A DNA stretch of 64,000 bases from an uncultured Rhizobiaceae group bacterium (GTDB lineage: Bacteria > Pseudomonadota > Alphaproteobacteria > Rhizobiales > Rhizobiaceae): NCBI GenBank assembly GCA_937930845.1, contig CALHBJ010000004.1, forward strand, positions 62,001-126,000, given 5' to 3'. The translations under genes and the position numbers were made by a program. The notes below the pieces were generated by a model. That model made no database searches and had not been told where the DNA came from. It saw nothing but the letters and a program-made list of their open reading frames with translations. Shown here in pieces: positions 46,387 to 57,369 of the stretch (the first letter of the stretch is position 1; the number at the start of each line of letters is the position of its first letter).

Positions 46387-47279
46387 GCTGTTGCGCAAAT
46401 ATGCAGGGATAGCACGGCGGCATTGGACACGTTGAGCGATTTGATCTGTCCAGGCATGTCCAGTCGCACCAGATGGCTGCAGGTTTCGCGGGTTTTCTGA
46501 CGCAGCCCCCGGCCTTCTGCGCCCAGAACCAGCGTCAGTTGGGAAACATCTGCATCGCCCAGTGTCGCCGCCATATCCTGCGGTCCTTCGCTGTCCAGAC
46601 CCATTGTCAAAAAGCCAAACGAGTTCAGTTCTTCCAGCGCTTTTGACAGATTGCGCACTTCGATCAGACGGATCATATCCAGCGCACCGGAGGCCGATTT
46701 TGCCAAAGCTCCGGTTTCGGCGGCCGAATTTCGATGGGTGGTGATGACGGCATCAACATTCATCGCCACGGCTGAGCGCAAAATCGCGCCCACATTGTGC
46801 GGGTCGGTCACCTGATCGAGCACCAGGATAAGTTTGCCATGGGCGAGATGAAACAATTCTGATGCGTCAAGATTGTCCAGTGGGGCGCATTCCAGCACCA
46901 CGCCCTGATGCACCGCGTCGCGGCCCACCAGCGGATCCAGGCTGCTGGCTTCGACAAGGTCGACCGATACGCCAGAATTGCTGACTGCTTCGCCCAGTCT
47001 TTGCAGGGCATTTTCCGTTGCCAGAAGCCGCATCTTGCGCCTTTTAGTGTTTTCCAGCGCCGCGCGCACGGCGTGTAATCCATATAGATAAAGTGTGTCG
47101 GTTGCAGATTTGTCCGGCCTTGAGCGGCGGTTAGGGCGATTGCGGTTTTCCACCTTGCCCTGGTGTTGACCCGAAGACGGGCCCGAATGGGCCGCCGCGT
47201 GTGGTTTTTGGGGCCGTCCATCGCCGGACTGGCGGGGGCGCTGGGGCGTGTTTTTGGGACGTTTGGAATCGCGTTTCAT
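46368..47279 (-). CDS. rlmB: 23S rRNA (guanosine-2'-O-)-methyltransferase RlmB (SpoU family)
   Basis: LYGLHAVRAALENTKRRKMRLLATENA; LVLDQVTDPHNVGAILRSAVAM; LVLGAEGRGLRQKTRETCSHLVRLDMPGQIKSLNVSNAAVL. Confidence 0.93.
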   Translation of the reverse strand: MKRDSKRPKNTPQRPRQSGDGRPQKPHAAAHSGPSSGQHQGKVENRNRPNRRSRPDKSATDTLYLYGLHAVRAALENTKRRKMRLLATENALQRLGEAVSNSGVSVDLVEASSLDPLVGRDAVHQGVVLECAPLDNLDASELFHLAHGKLILVLDQVTDPHNVGAILRSAVAMNVDAVITTHRNSAAETGALAKSASGALDMIRLIEVRNLSKALEELNSFGFLTMGLDSEGPQDMAATLGDADVSQLTLVLGAEGRGLRQKTRETCSHLVRLDMPGQIKSLNVSNAAVLSLHICATAQRLRK

Positions 47280-47419
47280 TTGGCCACCTGGATCAATGCG
47301 CGAGTGGCGTATCACATTTACTGGCATAAACGGCAAAAAATACACCAAACTTCAGCTTTGATGGTGCTGTATTGGTTGACACTCTCCAAGCGCTTTTGCA
47401 TAAGGCGATCTGCTGGCTT

Positions 47420-47504
47420 GGAGGAGTGTCCGAGTGGTTAAAGGAGACGGACTGTAAATCCGTTCGCTTAGCGTACGCTGGTTCGAATCCAGCCTCCTCC
47501 ACCA
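47420..47504 (+). tRNA. tRNA-Tyr (anticodon GTA), long variable arm, CCA encoded
   Basis: GGAGGAG...CTCCTCC acceptor stem, GACTGTAAATCC anticodon loop, GGTTCGAATCC T-arm. Confidence 0.95.
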
Positions 47505-47545
47505 GCCAGCCTTTTTGGTGTATGGTTACAAGTGCACCAACGGAC

Positions 47546-47619
47546 GCGGGTATAGCTCAATGGTAGAGCAGTAGCCTTCCAAGCTAAATATGCGGGTTCG
47601 ATTCCCGCTACCCGCTCCA
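47546..47619 (+). tRNA. tRNA-Gly (anticodon TCC), CCA encoded
   Basis: GCGGGTA...TACCCGC acceptor stem, CCTTCCAAGC anticodon arm, GGGTTCGATTCCC T-arm. Confidence 0.95.
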
Positions 47620-47642
47620 AAATCCCGCTACCTGCTCCAAAA
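47603..47642 (+). repeat. Tandem 20-bp repeat duplicating the tRNA-Gly 3' end (one mismatch)
   Basis: TCCCGCTACCCGCTCCAAAA followed directly by TCCCGCTACCTGCTCCAAAA. Confidence 0.95.
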
Positions 47643-47911
47643 TATTGTCGCTCAAACGGTGCCGGCGGTATTTGAACTGGTGCGTCTGTAATCGTCACAT
47701 GCTCCATTTAGTCAACGCGATTGACACAGGGAAGGGCACTGCCTATACACCCTTCGCGCGTCGGGTTCCGGCGCGTTTTACGTATCCCGTGAACCATCAT
47801 CGCAAAGCGTGCGCGTATGGTTCTGTCATTCGGCTTAGTGCTGGAAAAGGAGGGTGCGTTTTCTCCAGACTGGTGGATGGTCCGCCGGTCGTCTCTTGTT
47901 GAGGAAATGCT

Positions 47912-48529
47912 ATGAGCAAGCGCTTTAGTGCAAAATACAAAATCGACCGCCGTATGGGCGAAAACATCTGGGGTCGTCCGAAGTCTCCTGTCAACCGTCG
48001 TGAATATGGCCCCGGCCAGCACGGACAGGGCCGCAAAGGCAAATTGTCGGATTTCGGCATTCAGCTGCGCGCCAAGCAGAAGCTGAAAGGCTATTACGGC
48101 AATATCTCGGAAAAACAGTTCCGCAAGATTTTTGACGAAGCCAACCGGATGAAGGGCGATACGTCTGAAAACCTGATTGGTCTCCTGGAGCGCCGTCTTG
48201 ATGCGGTGATCTACCGGGCTAAATTTGTGCCAACCGTGTTTGCTGCACGTCAGTTCATCAACCACGGCCACATTCTGGTCAATGGCAGCCGGGTGAACAT
48301 TGCTTCCTATCGCTGCAAGCCAGGCGATGTGGTCGAGATTCGTGAAAAGTCCAAGCAGTTGGCGATTGTTCTGGAAGCGGTTCAGCTGGCTGAACGCGAT
48401 GTGCCGGAATATGTCTCTGCCGACCACAACAAGATGACCGCTTCTTTGGTTTCTGTTCCGGCTTTCGGCGATGTGCCTTATCCCGTTGTCATGGAACCAA
48501 ACCTGACGGTGGAATTCTATTCACGCTAA
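47912..48529 (+). CDS. rpsD: 30S ribosomal protein S4
   Basis: [70 protein letters not shown]. Confidence 0.98.
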   Translation: MSKRFSAKYKIDRRMGENIWGRPKSPVNRREYGPGQHGQGRKGKLSDFGIQLRAKQKLKGYYGNISEKQFRKIFDEANRMKGDTSENLIGLLERRLDAVIYRAKFVPTVFAARQFINHGHILVNGSRVNIASYRCKPGDVVEIREKSKQLAIVLEAVQLAERDVPEYVSADHNKMTASLVSVPAFGDVPYPVVMEPNLTVEFYSR

Positions 48530-48554
48530 ACCGCAATTGGTTTGCTGATTTTTC

Positions 48555-48588
48555 AAGAGGGCTGCTCCATCGGGCGGCCCTTTTTGCT
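48555..48588 (+). terminator. Rho-independent terminator after rpsD
   Basis: AGAGGGCTGCTCCATCGGGCGGCCCTTTTTG. Confidence 0.75.
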
Positions 48589-48641
48589 ATTTGGTGCTAT
48601 GTTGGCGCGATTGCGAGAAACACAAATATGCAGGAGTTGAT

Positions 48642-49520
48642 ATGCAGATGAGGGAAGATGCAGCGGATGCTCCCGTTGAACTTGATGCGTGCCATCCCAT
48701 GTTTCGCGATGCGCCTGTGGGGGTGGAATTCAACAAGTTGCGCAAACGGCTGTTGCGGCAAATGCGTGAGGCGCTGGATACATTTGGCATGGTGGTGCCC
48801 CATCGGGGCGGAAAACGCCCCAAATGGCTTGTCGGTCTCTCTGGGAGCAAGGATTCCTATGGTTTGATTGCTTTACTGCTTGATCTGCAATGGCGTGGGC
48901 TGTTGCCGGTGGACTTACTGGCTTGCAATCTGGATCAGGGGCAGCCCAATTTCCCCAAACACATTTTACCCCAATGGCTGGACCAAAACGGCATCGCCCA
49001 CCGCATTGAATATCGTGACACCTATTCCATTGTGACGGACAAGGTGGCGGAAAACGCGACTTATTGCGCGCTGTGTTCGCGGTTGCGGCGTGGACATCTG
49101 TACCGGATTGCCCGTGAAGAGGGCTGCGATGCGCTGGTGCTGGGTCATCACCGCGAAGACATTCTGGAGACGTTTTTTCTGAACCTTTTCCACGGTGGCA
49201 AACTGGCGACCATGCCGCCAAAACTGGTCAATGATGCCGGTGATCTGATGGTTTTACGCCCGCTGGCATTTTGTGCCGAGGGGGATCTGGCCAAGTTCGC
49301 CGAACACATGGCGTTCCCGATTATCCCTTGCGACCTTTGCGGCTCACAAGACGGGCTTCAGCGCAATTTGATGAAGCAAATGATATCAGACATTGAGCAA
49401 CGCATGCCGGGCCGCAAGGAAACGATGATCCGTGCCATGGGGCACATAAATCCCAGCCACATGCTGGACACCGGCCTGTTTGATTTTGCGTCGCTGGCCC
49501 CGAATTCAAAGACTGATTAG
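48642..49520 (+). CDS. ttcA: TtcA-like tRNA 2-thiocytidine synthetase (PP-loop ATPase)
   Basis: [27 protein letters not shown]-loop; [54 protein letters not shown]. Confidence 0.93.
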   Translation: MQMREDAADAPVELDACHPMFRDAPVGVEFNKLRKRLLRQMREALDTFGMVVPHRGGKRPKWLVGLSGSKDSYGLIALLLDLQWRGLLPVDLLACNLDQGQPNFPKHILPQWLDQNGIAHRIEYRDTYSIVTDKVAENATYCALCSRLRRGHLYRIAREEGCDALVLGHHREDILETFFLNLFHGGKLATMPPKLVNDAGDLMVLRPLAFCAEGDLAKFAEHMAFPIIPCDLCGSQDGLQRNLMKQMISDIEQRMPGRKETMIRAMGHINPSHMLDTGLFDFASLAPNSKTD

Positions 49521-50228
49521 TCAGGCGTTGCCGGTTTCCTCGCGCAGGGGATCAACAGCACGCCACACGAAATTCATCAGTGGCAAAACGTCTTTGCCAA
49601 ACTTGACCACCGCATCCACAAGCTTGGGTGAGTTCGCCAATTCCTGGGGAATGGGCCGCTGTACGATGAACATTTTGAGCTTCAACAGGCGTTGTAATTC
49701 GGTATCTTCCTCGGCTTTAAAGGCGTTGGGCAATCGTGTCAGTGTGTGTTCGGTGCTAAATTCCAGCCCTGCTTTTTTCAGATCACCTTCGATCTTGAGA
49801 AAATCTGCTTTGCGCGCGACGATCTGTTCGCGCAGCGCCTTCAATTGGGGGGCAGGGGGAAACCACAGGCCCGATGCCAGGAAACATTCTTCCGGCTCGA
49901 AATGCATGTAAATGCCACCGGCATCCTTCTTGGTGCCGTCACGGGATAATACGGCGCTGACATTGGATTTATAGGGATTTTTGTCCTTGGAGAAGCGCAC
50001 GTCACGGTAGATGCGAAAGGGAGATGTCTTGCGATTGCCCCTAAAAGGCAGGTCTGCCGCCTGACAGGCTTCCCCTGCAGCTTCGGCCAGATCACCCAGC
50101 GGTTCCTTTAGCTGGCTTTCATAAAGCGCTTTGTTTTCCTGAAACCATTCCCGGTTTGCATGGAATTTCAATGCCTTGAGAAAGGGGAAGGCCTGTTCGC
50201 CAAAGCCACTGAATGTGTGTTCCGTCAT
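49521..50228 (-). CDS. DUF2461 / TIGR02453 family protein
   Basis: FPFLKALKFHANREWFQENKALYE; RIYRDVRFSKDKNPYKSNVSAVLSRDG; GIYMHFEPEECFLASGLWFP. Confidence 0.9.
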   Translation of the reverse strand: MTEHTFSGFGEQAFPFLKALKFHANREWFQENKALYESQLKEPLGDLAEAAGEACQAADLPFRGNRKTSPFRIYRDVRFSKDKNPYKSNVSAVLSRDGTKKDAGGIYMHFEPEECFLASGLWFPPAPQLKALREQIVARKADFLKIEGDLKKAGLEFSTEHTLTRLPNAFKAEEDTELQRLLKLKMFIVQRPIPQELANSPKLVDAVVKFGKDVLPLMNFVWRAVDPLREETGNA

Positions 50229-50234
50229 GAGATT

Positions 50235-51488
50235 TCACCGATACTCTTCGCCAACACCAAACAGTTTGCCGGATTCTGCAAGCAGGACAAACCCCAGTGA
50301 GATGAAACCGCAGATAATGTAGCCGCTCATGAGAGGAATGATTGTGCCATCGAACATTTGCCCAATTGCGGCCCCGACCACACCGGCTATGCCCATTTGA
50401 AGAAAACCGAACACGGCGGATGCCATGCCAGCCTGCGCGCCCAGCGGTTCCATGGCGAGTGCGTTGAAATTGGTGCCAATGAAGCCAAAACAAAACAGCA
50501 TCATTGAAATACCAATCGTAAATACGAAGACGTTGACGCCTTCAAACGTCCAGGCGGCAGCGGCGAGCAGCGCGGCAATTGTGATGAACACCATCAAGGC
50601 GATATGGGACAGGCGGCTCATGCCCAGTCGCTGTACGAGGCGTGAATTGAGCAAAGATGCAAATGCGATGAATGCCGCTCCAAGGGAAAATGCAATGGGA
50701 AACCATGCGCCCGTGTCGTAAATGCCAAGGTAGATTTGTGGGGCGGAATTGATGAAGCCAAACAGACTGCCAAAGAATATGGCTGTCGCCAGCGCATAAC
50801 AAAGCGATGGTTTGTTGGAAATGACCGTACGAAAAGCGCCCGACACACCAATATATGTCAGAGGCTGGCGGTTTTCCTCTTGCAGGGTTTCGGGCAGGCG
50901 CAGGGCAACCCAGGCGAAAAGTGATAGACCAAACAATCCCATAAAGGCGAAAATGGCCTGCCATCCCACCAGATCGTTCAATATCTGCCCCAGGAGGGGA
51001 GCAATGAGGGGAACCAGCATGAACACCATCATGATGATGGACATAACCGACGCCATGTTGCGGCCGGAATAACAGTCCCGCACGGTGGCAATGGTGGCAA
51101 CCCGGCTGGAGGCCGCGCCGAACCCGGCCAGCCCACGGGCGATGAGCAGCATGGTGAAACCGGTGGCAAAAACCGTTGCGAAAGAGCCGAGCGCATAAAT
51201 CATCATGCCAAGCAACATCGAAAAGCGGCGGCCATAACGGTCGGACAGGGGGCCAAACAGGAGTTGACCTGCCGCATAGGGCACCACATAGGCGGTGATG
51301 ATCCATTGGGCCGAGTTGGGGTCGGCCATGCCCAGCGCCAGCCCGATGATCAACATGGCCGGCAAGACGATGTCAATCGCCAGTGCTGTGCTTGCCATCA
51401 TGGCACCACACAGGGAGACGAATTCCGTATAGGGAATTGGCGCGCCGGGATCTTTCTTGGGTGGCTGTGAGTCGGGCGATTGATGCAA
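50235..51488 (-). CDS. Bcr/CflA-type multidrug MFS transporter
   Basis: ALAIDIVLPAMLIIG...WIITAYVVPYAAGQLLFGPLSDRYGRRFSMLLGMMIYALGSF. Confidence 0.92.
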   Translation of the reverse strand: MHQSPDSQPPKKDPGAPIPYTEFVSLCGAMMASTALAIDIVLPAMLIIGLALGMADPNSAQWIITAYVVPYAAGQLLFGPLSDRYGRRFSMLLGMMIYALGSFATVFATGFTMLLIARGLAGFGAASSRVATIATVRDCYSGRNMASVMSIIMMVFMLVPLIAPLLGQILNDLVGWQAIFAFMGLFGLSLFAWVALRLPETLQEENRQPLTYIGVSGAFRTVISNKPSLCYALATAIFFGSLFGFINSAPQIYLGIYDTGAWFPIAFSLGAAFIAFASLLNSRLVQRLGMSRLSHIALMVFITIAALLAAAAWTFEGVNVFVFTIGISMMLFCFGFIGTNFNALAMEPLGAQAGMASAVFGFLQMGIAGVVGAAIGQMFDGTIIPLMSGYIICGFISLGFVLLAESGKLFGVGEEYR

Positions 51489-51507
51489 AAGAGAACTGCC
51501 TAAACGA

Positions 51508-51535
51508 AAAGCCCGCGGTCAGTGCCGCGGGCCTT
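51508..51535 (-). terminator. Hairpin terminator downstream of grxD
   Basis: GCCCGCGG...CCGCGGGC stem with T-rich tract on minus strand. Confidence 0.7.
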
Positions 51536-51561
51536 GATAAAATTGATATATTTTAAAATGA

Positions 51562-51900
51562 TCAGGCGGTGGCCTTTCCCTGCATGGGAACGCCCTGTTG
51601 TTCCAGCAGAGTCTTCAACTCCCCGGACTGGAACATCTCACGGGCAATATCACAGCCGCCAATGAATTCGCCTTTGACATAGACCTGCGGCACTGTAGGC
51701 CAGTTGGTATAGTCTTTTACGCCCTGGCGCAGATCATCATCTGCCAACACATTGACGCCTTTCCACTCCACACCAAGGTAATCCATGATCTGGGCAACCT
51801 GACCGGAAAATCCACATTGGGGAAATGCCGGGGTGCCCTTCATGAACACCAGCACATCGTTGGACTTCACTTCGTTTTCAATAAATTCATTCATGCTCAT
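51562..51900 (-). CDS. grxD: Monothiol glutaredoxin, Grx4 family
   Basis: VLVFMKGTPAFPQCGFSGQVAQIMDYLGVEWKGVNVLADDDLRQGVKDYTNWPTVPQVYVKGEFIGGCDIAREM (CGFS). Confidence 0.97.
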   Translation of the reverse strand: MSMNEFIENEVKSNDVLVFMKGTPAFPQCGFSGQVAQIMDYLGVEWKGVNVLADDDLRQGVKDYTNWPTVPQVYVKGEFIGGCDIAREMFQSGELKTLLEQQGVPMQGKATA

Positions 51901-51986
51901 TGAGCCTGCTCCTTACGCATCAGCGTGCACTCTCTGTTTGGTAATTTAAGTGGCGCGGCGGCCGATTACCAGTGCGACTTGGATAT

Positions 51987-52217
51987 TCAGTCTGATTTAT
52001 GGTCGTTGGGCGCTTTGCCAGACTTGCGCTCAACCATTTTGGGCCAGGCAGGCGTCATGGCGCTTTCGCCTTCCTGCACCACATCATAGTCCTGCGCGGG
52101 CTGCCACATGTAGCGGCCCTGCTTGGCGCGCGAACGGCCTGTGTAGATGTAAAACAGCATCCATGCCACCAGCAGGCCAAACAGGCCCAGCAAAATCAAT
52201 ATGGTGGTGTTGGACAT
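51987..52217 (-). CDS. Small hypothetical membrane protein
   Basis: One N-terminal TM helix (TILILLGLFGLLVAWMLFYIYTG) and polar tail; lies between bolA and grxD. Confidence 0.6.
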   Translation of the reverse strand: MSNTTILILLGLFGLLVAWMLFYIYTGRSRAKQGRYMWQPAQDYDVVQEGESAMTPAWPKMVERKSGKAPNDHKSD

Positions 52218-52232
52218 GGTGTGGGCCGCTGC

Positions 52233-52466
52233 CTATTGTGGCGCGCTGGTTTGCAGGGCCAGCGCATGGAGTTCGCCACCCATTTTGCCCTTCAGCGCCG
52301 CGTAGACAATCTGGTGCTGTTGCACACGGGACTTGCCGATAAATTCTGCTGAGATGATTTCAGCCGCATAGTGGTCACCATCGCCTGCCAGGTCACGAAT
52401 GGTGATCTTCGCATCGGGCAGTGCTTCGCGGATCATATTTTCGATTTCGCCAGCATCCATTGCCAT
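52233..52466 (-). CDS. BolA family protein
   Basis: IENMIREALPDAKITIRDLAGDGDHYAAEIISAEFIGKSRVQQHQIVYAALKGKMGGELHALALQT. Confidence 0.95.
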   Translation of the reverse strand: MAMDAGEIENMIREALPDAKITIRDLAGDGDHYAAEIISAEFIGKSRVQQHQIVYAALKGKMGGELHALALQTSAPQ

Positions 52467-52476
52467 ATTCGTATTC

Positions 52477-54705
52477 CTATTCTGCCGCTTCGGGAACGGA
52501 TTGTGGGTTCATGAAACTGGGGAACCAGCTTTCATGTGCAGCTTTCAATTCGCTGACTGGAATATCAACCAAATCATTTATCTTCAATGTTTCGCCCTGC
52601 ACGGTTCCAATACGCTCAAAGGAGACCCCGGAGCCTTCGGAATTTGCCGCAAACATGTTTGCCCACTCGTTGTCGACAGCCACAATATATCGTGCCTGAT
52701 CTTCACCGAACAAGGCGGCATGGGGGTAGGTGATGGCGATTTCACATTCGGCTCCCAGGCCAGAGGCCATGCACATTTCTGCAAGTGCAACGGCCAGACC
52801 GCCATCAGATATGTCATGGCAGGCGGAGGCGTAGCCGGACGTGATGGCTGCAAGAACGAATTCGCCGCGGGCCCTTTCCATCATCAGATCGACCGCAGGG
52901 GCGGGGCCGGTTTCTTCGCCCAGCACTTCCCGCTGGTAGATCGTCTGCGATAGATGGGTGCCTTCTGTGCCCACCAGGAACAGCACATCGCCTTCGTCGG
53001 CGGTGCCGATGCGGGCCATTTTCGACCAGTCATCCATCAGTCCAACCCCGGCGATGGTGGGGGTTGGCAAAATCGCTTCGCCATTGGTTTCATTATAGAG
53101 AGATACGTTGCCGGAGACGATTGGCATGTCGAGGGCCAGGCAGGCTTCGCCAATGCCACGGATGGCGGCAACCAGAGTGCCCATGATTTCAGGGCGTTCG
53201 GGATTGCCAAAATTCAGATTGTCGGTTGCGGCCAATGGTCTTGCCCCGGTCGCGACGATGTTGCGATAGCATTCGGCAACGGCCTGCTTGCCGCCTTCAT
53301 AGGGGTCGGCTTCCACATAGCGCGGGGTGACATCTGACGAGAACGCCAGTGCTTTTGTGTCATGGCCTTCCACCCGCACAACGCCAGCGTCACCGCCGGG
53401 CAATTGCAAACTGTTGCCCTGAATGAGTGTGTCATATTGTTCCCAGACCCAACGCCTGGACGACAAATCAGCGGAACCAACCAGCCGCAGGAGGGCGGCG
53501 TTGTAATCGTCCGGTGGGGCGAAAAGATGGGGTTCCTGGGGCGAATGGGTGCCCGGTTCCAGCCAGGGGCGGTCATATTCGGGGGCTTCGTCGCCCAGTT
53601 CCTTGATCGGCAGGTTGGCAACTTCTTCGCCCTGGTGGTGGACGCTGAACCGCAGATCGTCCGTGGTTTCACCGACAATGGCAAAATCCAGCCCCCATTT
53701 TGTGAAAATGGCTTTGGCTTCATCTTCTTTTTCGGGGCGCAGCACCATGAGCATGCGCTCCTGGCTCTCTGACAACATCATCTCATAGGCCGTCATTTGG
53801 TCTTCGCGGATGGGAACGCTGTCGAGATCAAGCCGGATGCCCAGGTCCCCCCGTGCCCCCATTTCCACCGCTGAACATGTCAGGCCCGCGGCCCCCATGT
53901 CCTGGATGGCAATCACTGCGCCGCTTTCCATCAGTTCCAGGCAGGCTTCCAGCAAGCATTTTTCTGTAAACGGGTCGCCGACCTGCACGGTGGGGCGTTT
54001 TTCGTCGATATTGTCGTCAAATTCTGCAGACGCCATGGTCGCACCGCCGACCCCGTCACGTCCGGTTTTAGCGCCCAGATAGACGACAGGAAGTCCAACA
54101 CCTTCGGCCTTGGAAACATATATTGCATCGCGTTTGGCAAGACCGGCGGCAAATGCATTGACCAGAATATTGCCATTATATCGCGGGTGAAATTCCACTT
54201 CGCCGCCAACGGTTGGTACACCAAAGGAATTCCCGTATCCGCCAACACCGGCCACCACACCGGACACCAGATGGCGTGTCTTGGGGTGATCGGGTTCTCC
54301 AAAGCGCAATGCGTTCATGGCAGCGATTGGTCGGGCACCCATGGTGAAGACATCGCGCAAAATACCGCCAACGCCCGTGGCCGCACCCTGATAGGGCTCA
54401 ATAAAAGACGGGTGGTTATGGCTTTCCATCTTGAACACCACCACATCGCCATCGCCGATATCGACCACACCGGCATTTTCACCGGGGCCGTAGACCACCT
54501 GAGGGCCTTCGGTCGGCAAAGTCTTTAGCCACTTCTTGGAGGATTTATAGGAACAATGCTCGTTCCACATGGCCGACCAGATGCCCAATTCGGTGAATGT
54601 GGGTTCCCGGCCTGTTAGTTCCAGAATGCGGTCATATTCCTCTTCATTGAGGCCGTGTTCTGCAATCAGTTCAGGGGTGATCGGTTGGGTGTTCTGTACG
54701 GTCAT
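52477..54705 (-). CDS. purL: Phosphoribosylformylglycinamidine synthase subunit PurL
   Basis: [53 protein letters not shown]; start [10 protein letters not shown] at 54705. Confidence 0.98.
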   Translation of the reverse strand: MTVQNTQPITPELIAEHGLNEEEYDRILELTGREPTFTELGIWSAMWNEHCSYKSSKKWLKTLPTEGPQVVYGPGENAGVVDIGDGDVVVFKMESHNHPSFIEPYQGAATGVGGILRDVFTMGARPIAAMNALRFGEPDHPKTRHLVSGVVAGVGGYGNSFGVPTVGGEVEFHPRYNGNILVNAFAAGLAKRDAIYVSKAEGVGLPVVYLGAKTGRDGVGGATMASAEFDDNIDEKRPTVQVGDPFTEKCLLEACLELMESGAVIAIQDMGAAGLTCSAVEMGARGDLGIRLDLDSVPIREDQMTAYEMMLSESQERMLMVLRPEKEDEAKAIFTKWGLDFAIVGETTDDLRFSVHHQGEEVANLPIKELGDEAPEYDRPWLEPGTHSPQEPHLFAPPDDYNAALLRLVGSADLSSRRWVWEQYDTLIQGNSLQLPGGDAGVVRVEGHDTKALAFSSDVTPRYVEADPYEGGKQAVAECYRNIVATGARPLAATDNLNFGNPERPEIMGTLVAAIRGIGEACLALDMPIVSGNVSLYNETNGEAILPTPTIAGVGLMDDWSKMARIGTADEGDVLFLVGTEGTHLSQTIYQREVLGEETGPAPAVDLMMERARGEFVLAAITSGYASACHDISDGGLAVALAEMCMASGLGAECEIAITYPHAALFGEDQARYIVAVDNEWANMFAANSEGSGVSFERIGTVQGETLKINDLVDIPVSELKAAHESWFPSFMNPQSVPEAAE

Positions 54706-54712
54706 CTGTGTT

Positions 54713-55111
54713 CTAGCATTTGGTGCCGCCGCGGGCCCAGTCGCGCAGCTGATTGTTGAAGCGTGTGCCATCGGCATTTGCCAATAGCGGGCCGAAAGTT
54801 GTGAAATTGTTGCGCCCGCCAATGCGTTCGGCCTGGGCCACTAATTGAGGCAAACCGGTTGGTTTGTTGCGCGGCACAATCAGGATTCGTGGCTTGCCGG
54901 AAAATGAGTTCACCTCAGTTGCCAGCTTGAATTTGCGAAAGGCGGGATCATCTGCGGCGAACCAGCAGGCCTGGGCACGTTTTGCCACATGTACCATCAG
55001 GCTTTGGGGCGTGGCCAGCGCACGGGTGCGGGTGGTGATGTTGGCGTCCCCGGATTTGGTGCAGGCGGTTAGCACGAAAACGCATATCAGCAAGGCTGAA
55101 AATCGCATCAT
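54713..55111 (-). CDS. Hypothetical lipoprotein
   Basis: [21 protein letters not shown] lipobox; overlaps purQ stop (55108-55111). Confidence 0.75.
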   Translation of the reverse strand: MMRFSALLICVFVLTACTKSGDANITTRTRALATPQSLMVHVAKRAQACWFAADDPAFRKFKLATEVNSFSGKPRILIVPRNKPTGLPQLVAQAERIGGRNNFTTFGPLLANADGTRFNNQLRDWARGGTKC

Positions 55112-55788
55112 GCCGCAGTGCTTTCCAACATATCCAGTGCGGCTTCGAACAACCGGCGTCCATCGGTGCCGCCGTGGGCGGCTTCGATCAGGTTTTCAGG
55201 ATGGGGCATCATGCCCAGGACATTGCCTTGTTTGTTGAAAACGCCGGCAATATCGTTGACCGAACCGTTTGGATTGGTGCCATTGGCATATCGAAAGGCA
55301 ACCTGATTGTTGCTTTCAATCTTTGCCAGTGTTTTTGGCGCAGCGAAATAATTGCCATCATGGTGGGCTACCGGACAGCGAATGATCTCGCCCTGGGTAT
55401 ATCCACAGGTGAACGGGTTTTGTGGATTTGCCACTTCCAACATGACTTCCCGGCAAACAAATGTCAGTCCGGCATTGCGCATCAGTGAACCCGGCAGCAG
55501 GCCTGCCTCGGTGAGAATTTGAAATCCGTTGCACACGCCAAGGACACGCACCCCCTGGGCCGCCGCTGTTGCCACGGCCCGCATAACGGGCGCACGCGCG
55601 GCAATGGCGCCGGAACGCAGGTAGTCGCCGTGGGAAAAGCCGCCGGGCAAGATGATGAGATCGCAGTTTGGCAGTTCAGTGTCGGTATGCCACACCTTGT
55701 GCGCCGGTTGACCGCTGATGGTTTCCAGTGCGGCGAACATATCCCGATCCCGGTTGGAGCCGGGAAATTGTACAATGGCTGCTTTCAC
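55108..55788 (-). CDS. purQ: Phosphoribosylformylglycinamidine synthase subunit PurQ
   Basis: [41 protein letters not shown]. Confidence 0.98.
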   Translation of the reverse strand: MKAAIVQFPGSNRDRDMFAALETISGQPAHKVWHTDTELPNCDLIILPGGFSHGDYLRSGAIAARAPVMRAVATAAAQGVRVLGVCNGFQILTEAGLLPGSLMRNAGLTFVCREVMLEVANPQNPFTCGYTQGEIIRCPVAHHDGNYFAAPKTLAKIESNNQVAFRYANGTNPNGSVNDIAGVFNKQGNVLGMMPHPENLIEAAHGGTDGRRLFEAALDMLESTAA

Positions 55789-56042
55789 CCGTTCACCTCA
55801 ACGGCGTAATTTTCGATCACCGTATTGGCGAGCAGTTTTTCGCACATGTCTGATACAACTTCCTGCGCCGCCTTTTTTGAAGCTGCGTTGAGATTTACGT
55901 CAAACACTTTGCCTTGCCGAACGCTGCCCACACCGTCAAAACCCAACGAGCCAAGCGCGCCTTCGATGGCTTTGCCCTGGGGGTCGAGTACACCGTTTTT
56001 CAGCGTTACCGTTACTTTTACGTGGAATTTCTTATCAGCCAT
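55785..56042 (-). CDS. purS: Phosphoribosylformylglycinamidine synthase subunit PurS
   Basis: [40 protein letters not shown]. Confidence 0.97.
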   Translation of the reverse strand: MADKKFHVKVTVTLKNGVLDPQGKAIEGALGSLGFDGVGSVRQGKVFDVNLNAASKKAAQEVVSDMCEKLLANTVIENYAVEVNG

Positions 56043-56812
56043 CAGTCCGTTTTCACCAATACGGGGCCCTTGCCGCGCGCGGGCTCGTTTTCATTCATGA
56101 TCCCAAGGCGGCGGGCGACTTCGCGATAATTTTCCAACATGCCTCCCAGATCTTCGCGGAAGCGATCCTTGTCCATTTTTTCCTTGGTTTTTACGTCCCA
56201 TAGGCGGCAGGAATCGGGGGAAATTTCGTCGGCGACGATGATGCGCATCATGTCGTTTTCGAAGAACCGTCCACATTCGATCTTGAAGTCAACCAATTGT
56301 ATGCCGACACCCAGGAACAGACCCGAAAGGAAGTCGTTGATGCGGATGGCAAGCGCCATCATGTCATCGATTTCCGGCGGCGAGGCCCAGCCAAAGGCCG
56401 TGATGTGTTCTTCAGAGACGATGGGGTCGTTCAAAGCATCGTTTTTGTAATAAAATTCGATGATGGAGCGGGGCAGAACGGTTCCCTCTTCGACACCCAG
56501 CCGTTTGCTGAGTGACCCGGCAGCAATGTTGCGGACCACCAGCTCCAGCGGAATGATCTCCACTTCCTTGATCAATTGTTCACGCATGTTGATGCGTTTG
56601 ATGAAATGGGTGGGGATGCCGATGCGGTTGAGGTTTTCAAACACATATTCGCTGATGCGGTTGTTCAAAACACCTTTGCCATCAACGATCTCATGCTTTT
56701 TGGCGTTAAATGCTGTTGCATCATCCTTGAAGAACTGAACCAGTGTTCCAGGCTCAGGGCCTTCGTACAGAATCTTTGCCTTGCCCTCGTAGATTTTGCG
56801 CCGTCTGCTCAT
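56042..56812 (-). CDS. purC: Phosphoribosylaminoimidazole-succinocarboxamide synthase
   Basis: [52 protein letters not shown]. Confidence 0.97.
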   Translation of the reverse strand: MSRRRKIYEGKAKILYEGPEPGTLVQFFKDDATAFNAKKHEIVDGKGVLNNRISEYVFENLNRIGIPTHFIKRINMREQLIKEVEIIPLELVVRNIAAGSLSKRLGVEEGTVLPRSIIEFYYKNDALNDPIVSEEHITAFGWASPPEIDDMMALAIRINDFLSGLFLGVGIQLVDFKIECGRFFENDMMRIIVADEISPDSCRLWDVKTKEKMDKDRFREDLGGMLENYREVARRLGIMNENEPARGKGPVLVKTD

Positions 56813-57046
56813 AGGTTGGGCCTTTTGCGACCGGTGGCGGGCCACCTGGCCGAAATTAGAGTTAATCCAGATACGGTGTTCAATAGGGTAGGGCGGCGCT
56901 CAATACAATCATGTGTGCTGAAGTGTACCCGGTTGAGCACAGAAAACAGGACGTTGATTTGAGGCCCGGTGGAGACTACATCAGTTGTAAGCAGTCCGGC
57001 AATTCTGGCGGGCAACAGACCCCACAATCCCATGAGAGGAATTGGC

Positions 57047-57361
57047 ATGTCATCCATAGAAGATCGCGGCGACGCCTTCGAAAACAAATTTGCCCATGAC
57101 GCAGAGCTGAAATTCAAGGCTGAAGCACGCCGTAACAAATTGCTGGGTCTTTGGGCTGCAGGCGAAATGGGCAAGCCGGAAGCGGAAGCTTATGCAAAAG
57201 AAGTTGTTTTGGCTGATTTTGAAGAAGCGGGTGATGAAGACGTATTTCGCAAGATTCGGGGTGACTTTGATGCCAATGGCGTGTCCCATGGCGACGATGT
57301 CATCCGCGCCAAAATGTCTGAACTGATGGCGGTTGCTGCTGAAGAAATTTTGAAGGGATAA
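57047..57361 (+). CDS. DUF1476 / ATPase inhibitor zeta-subunit-like protein
   Basis: MSSIEDRGDAFENKFAHDAELKFKAEARRNKLLGLWAAGEMG. Confidence 0.93.
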   Translation: MSSIEDRGDAFENKFAHDAELKFKAEARRNKLLGLWAAGEMGKPEAEAYAKEVVLADFEEAGDEDVFRKIRGDFDANGVSHGDDVIRAKMSELMAVAAEEILKG

Positions 57362-57369
57362 TATACGCC

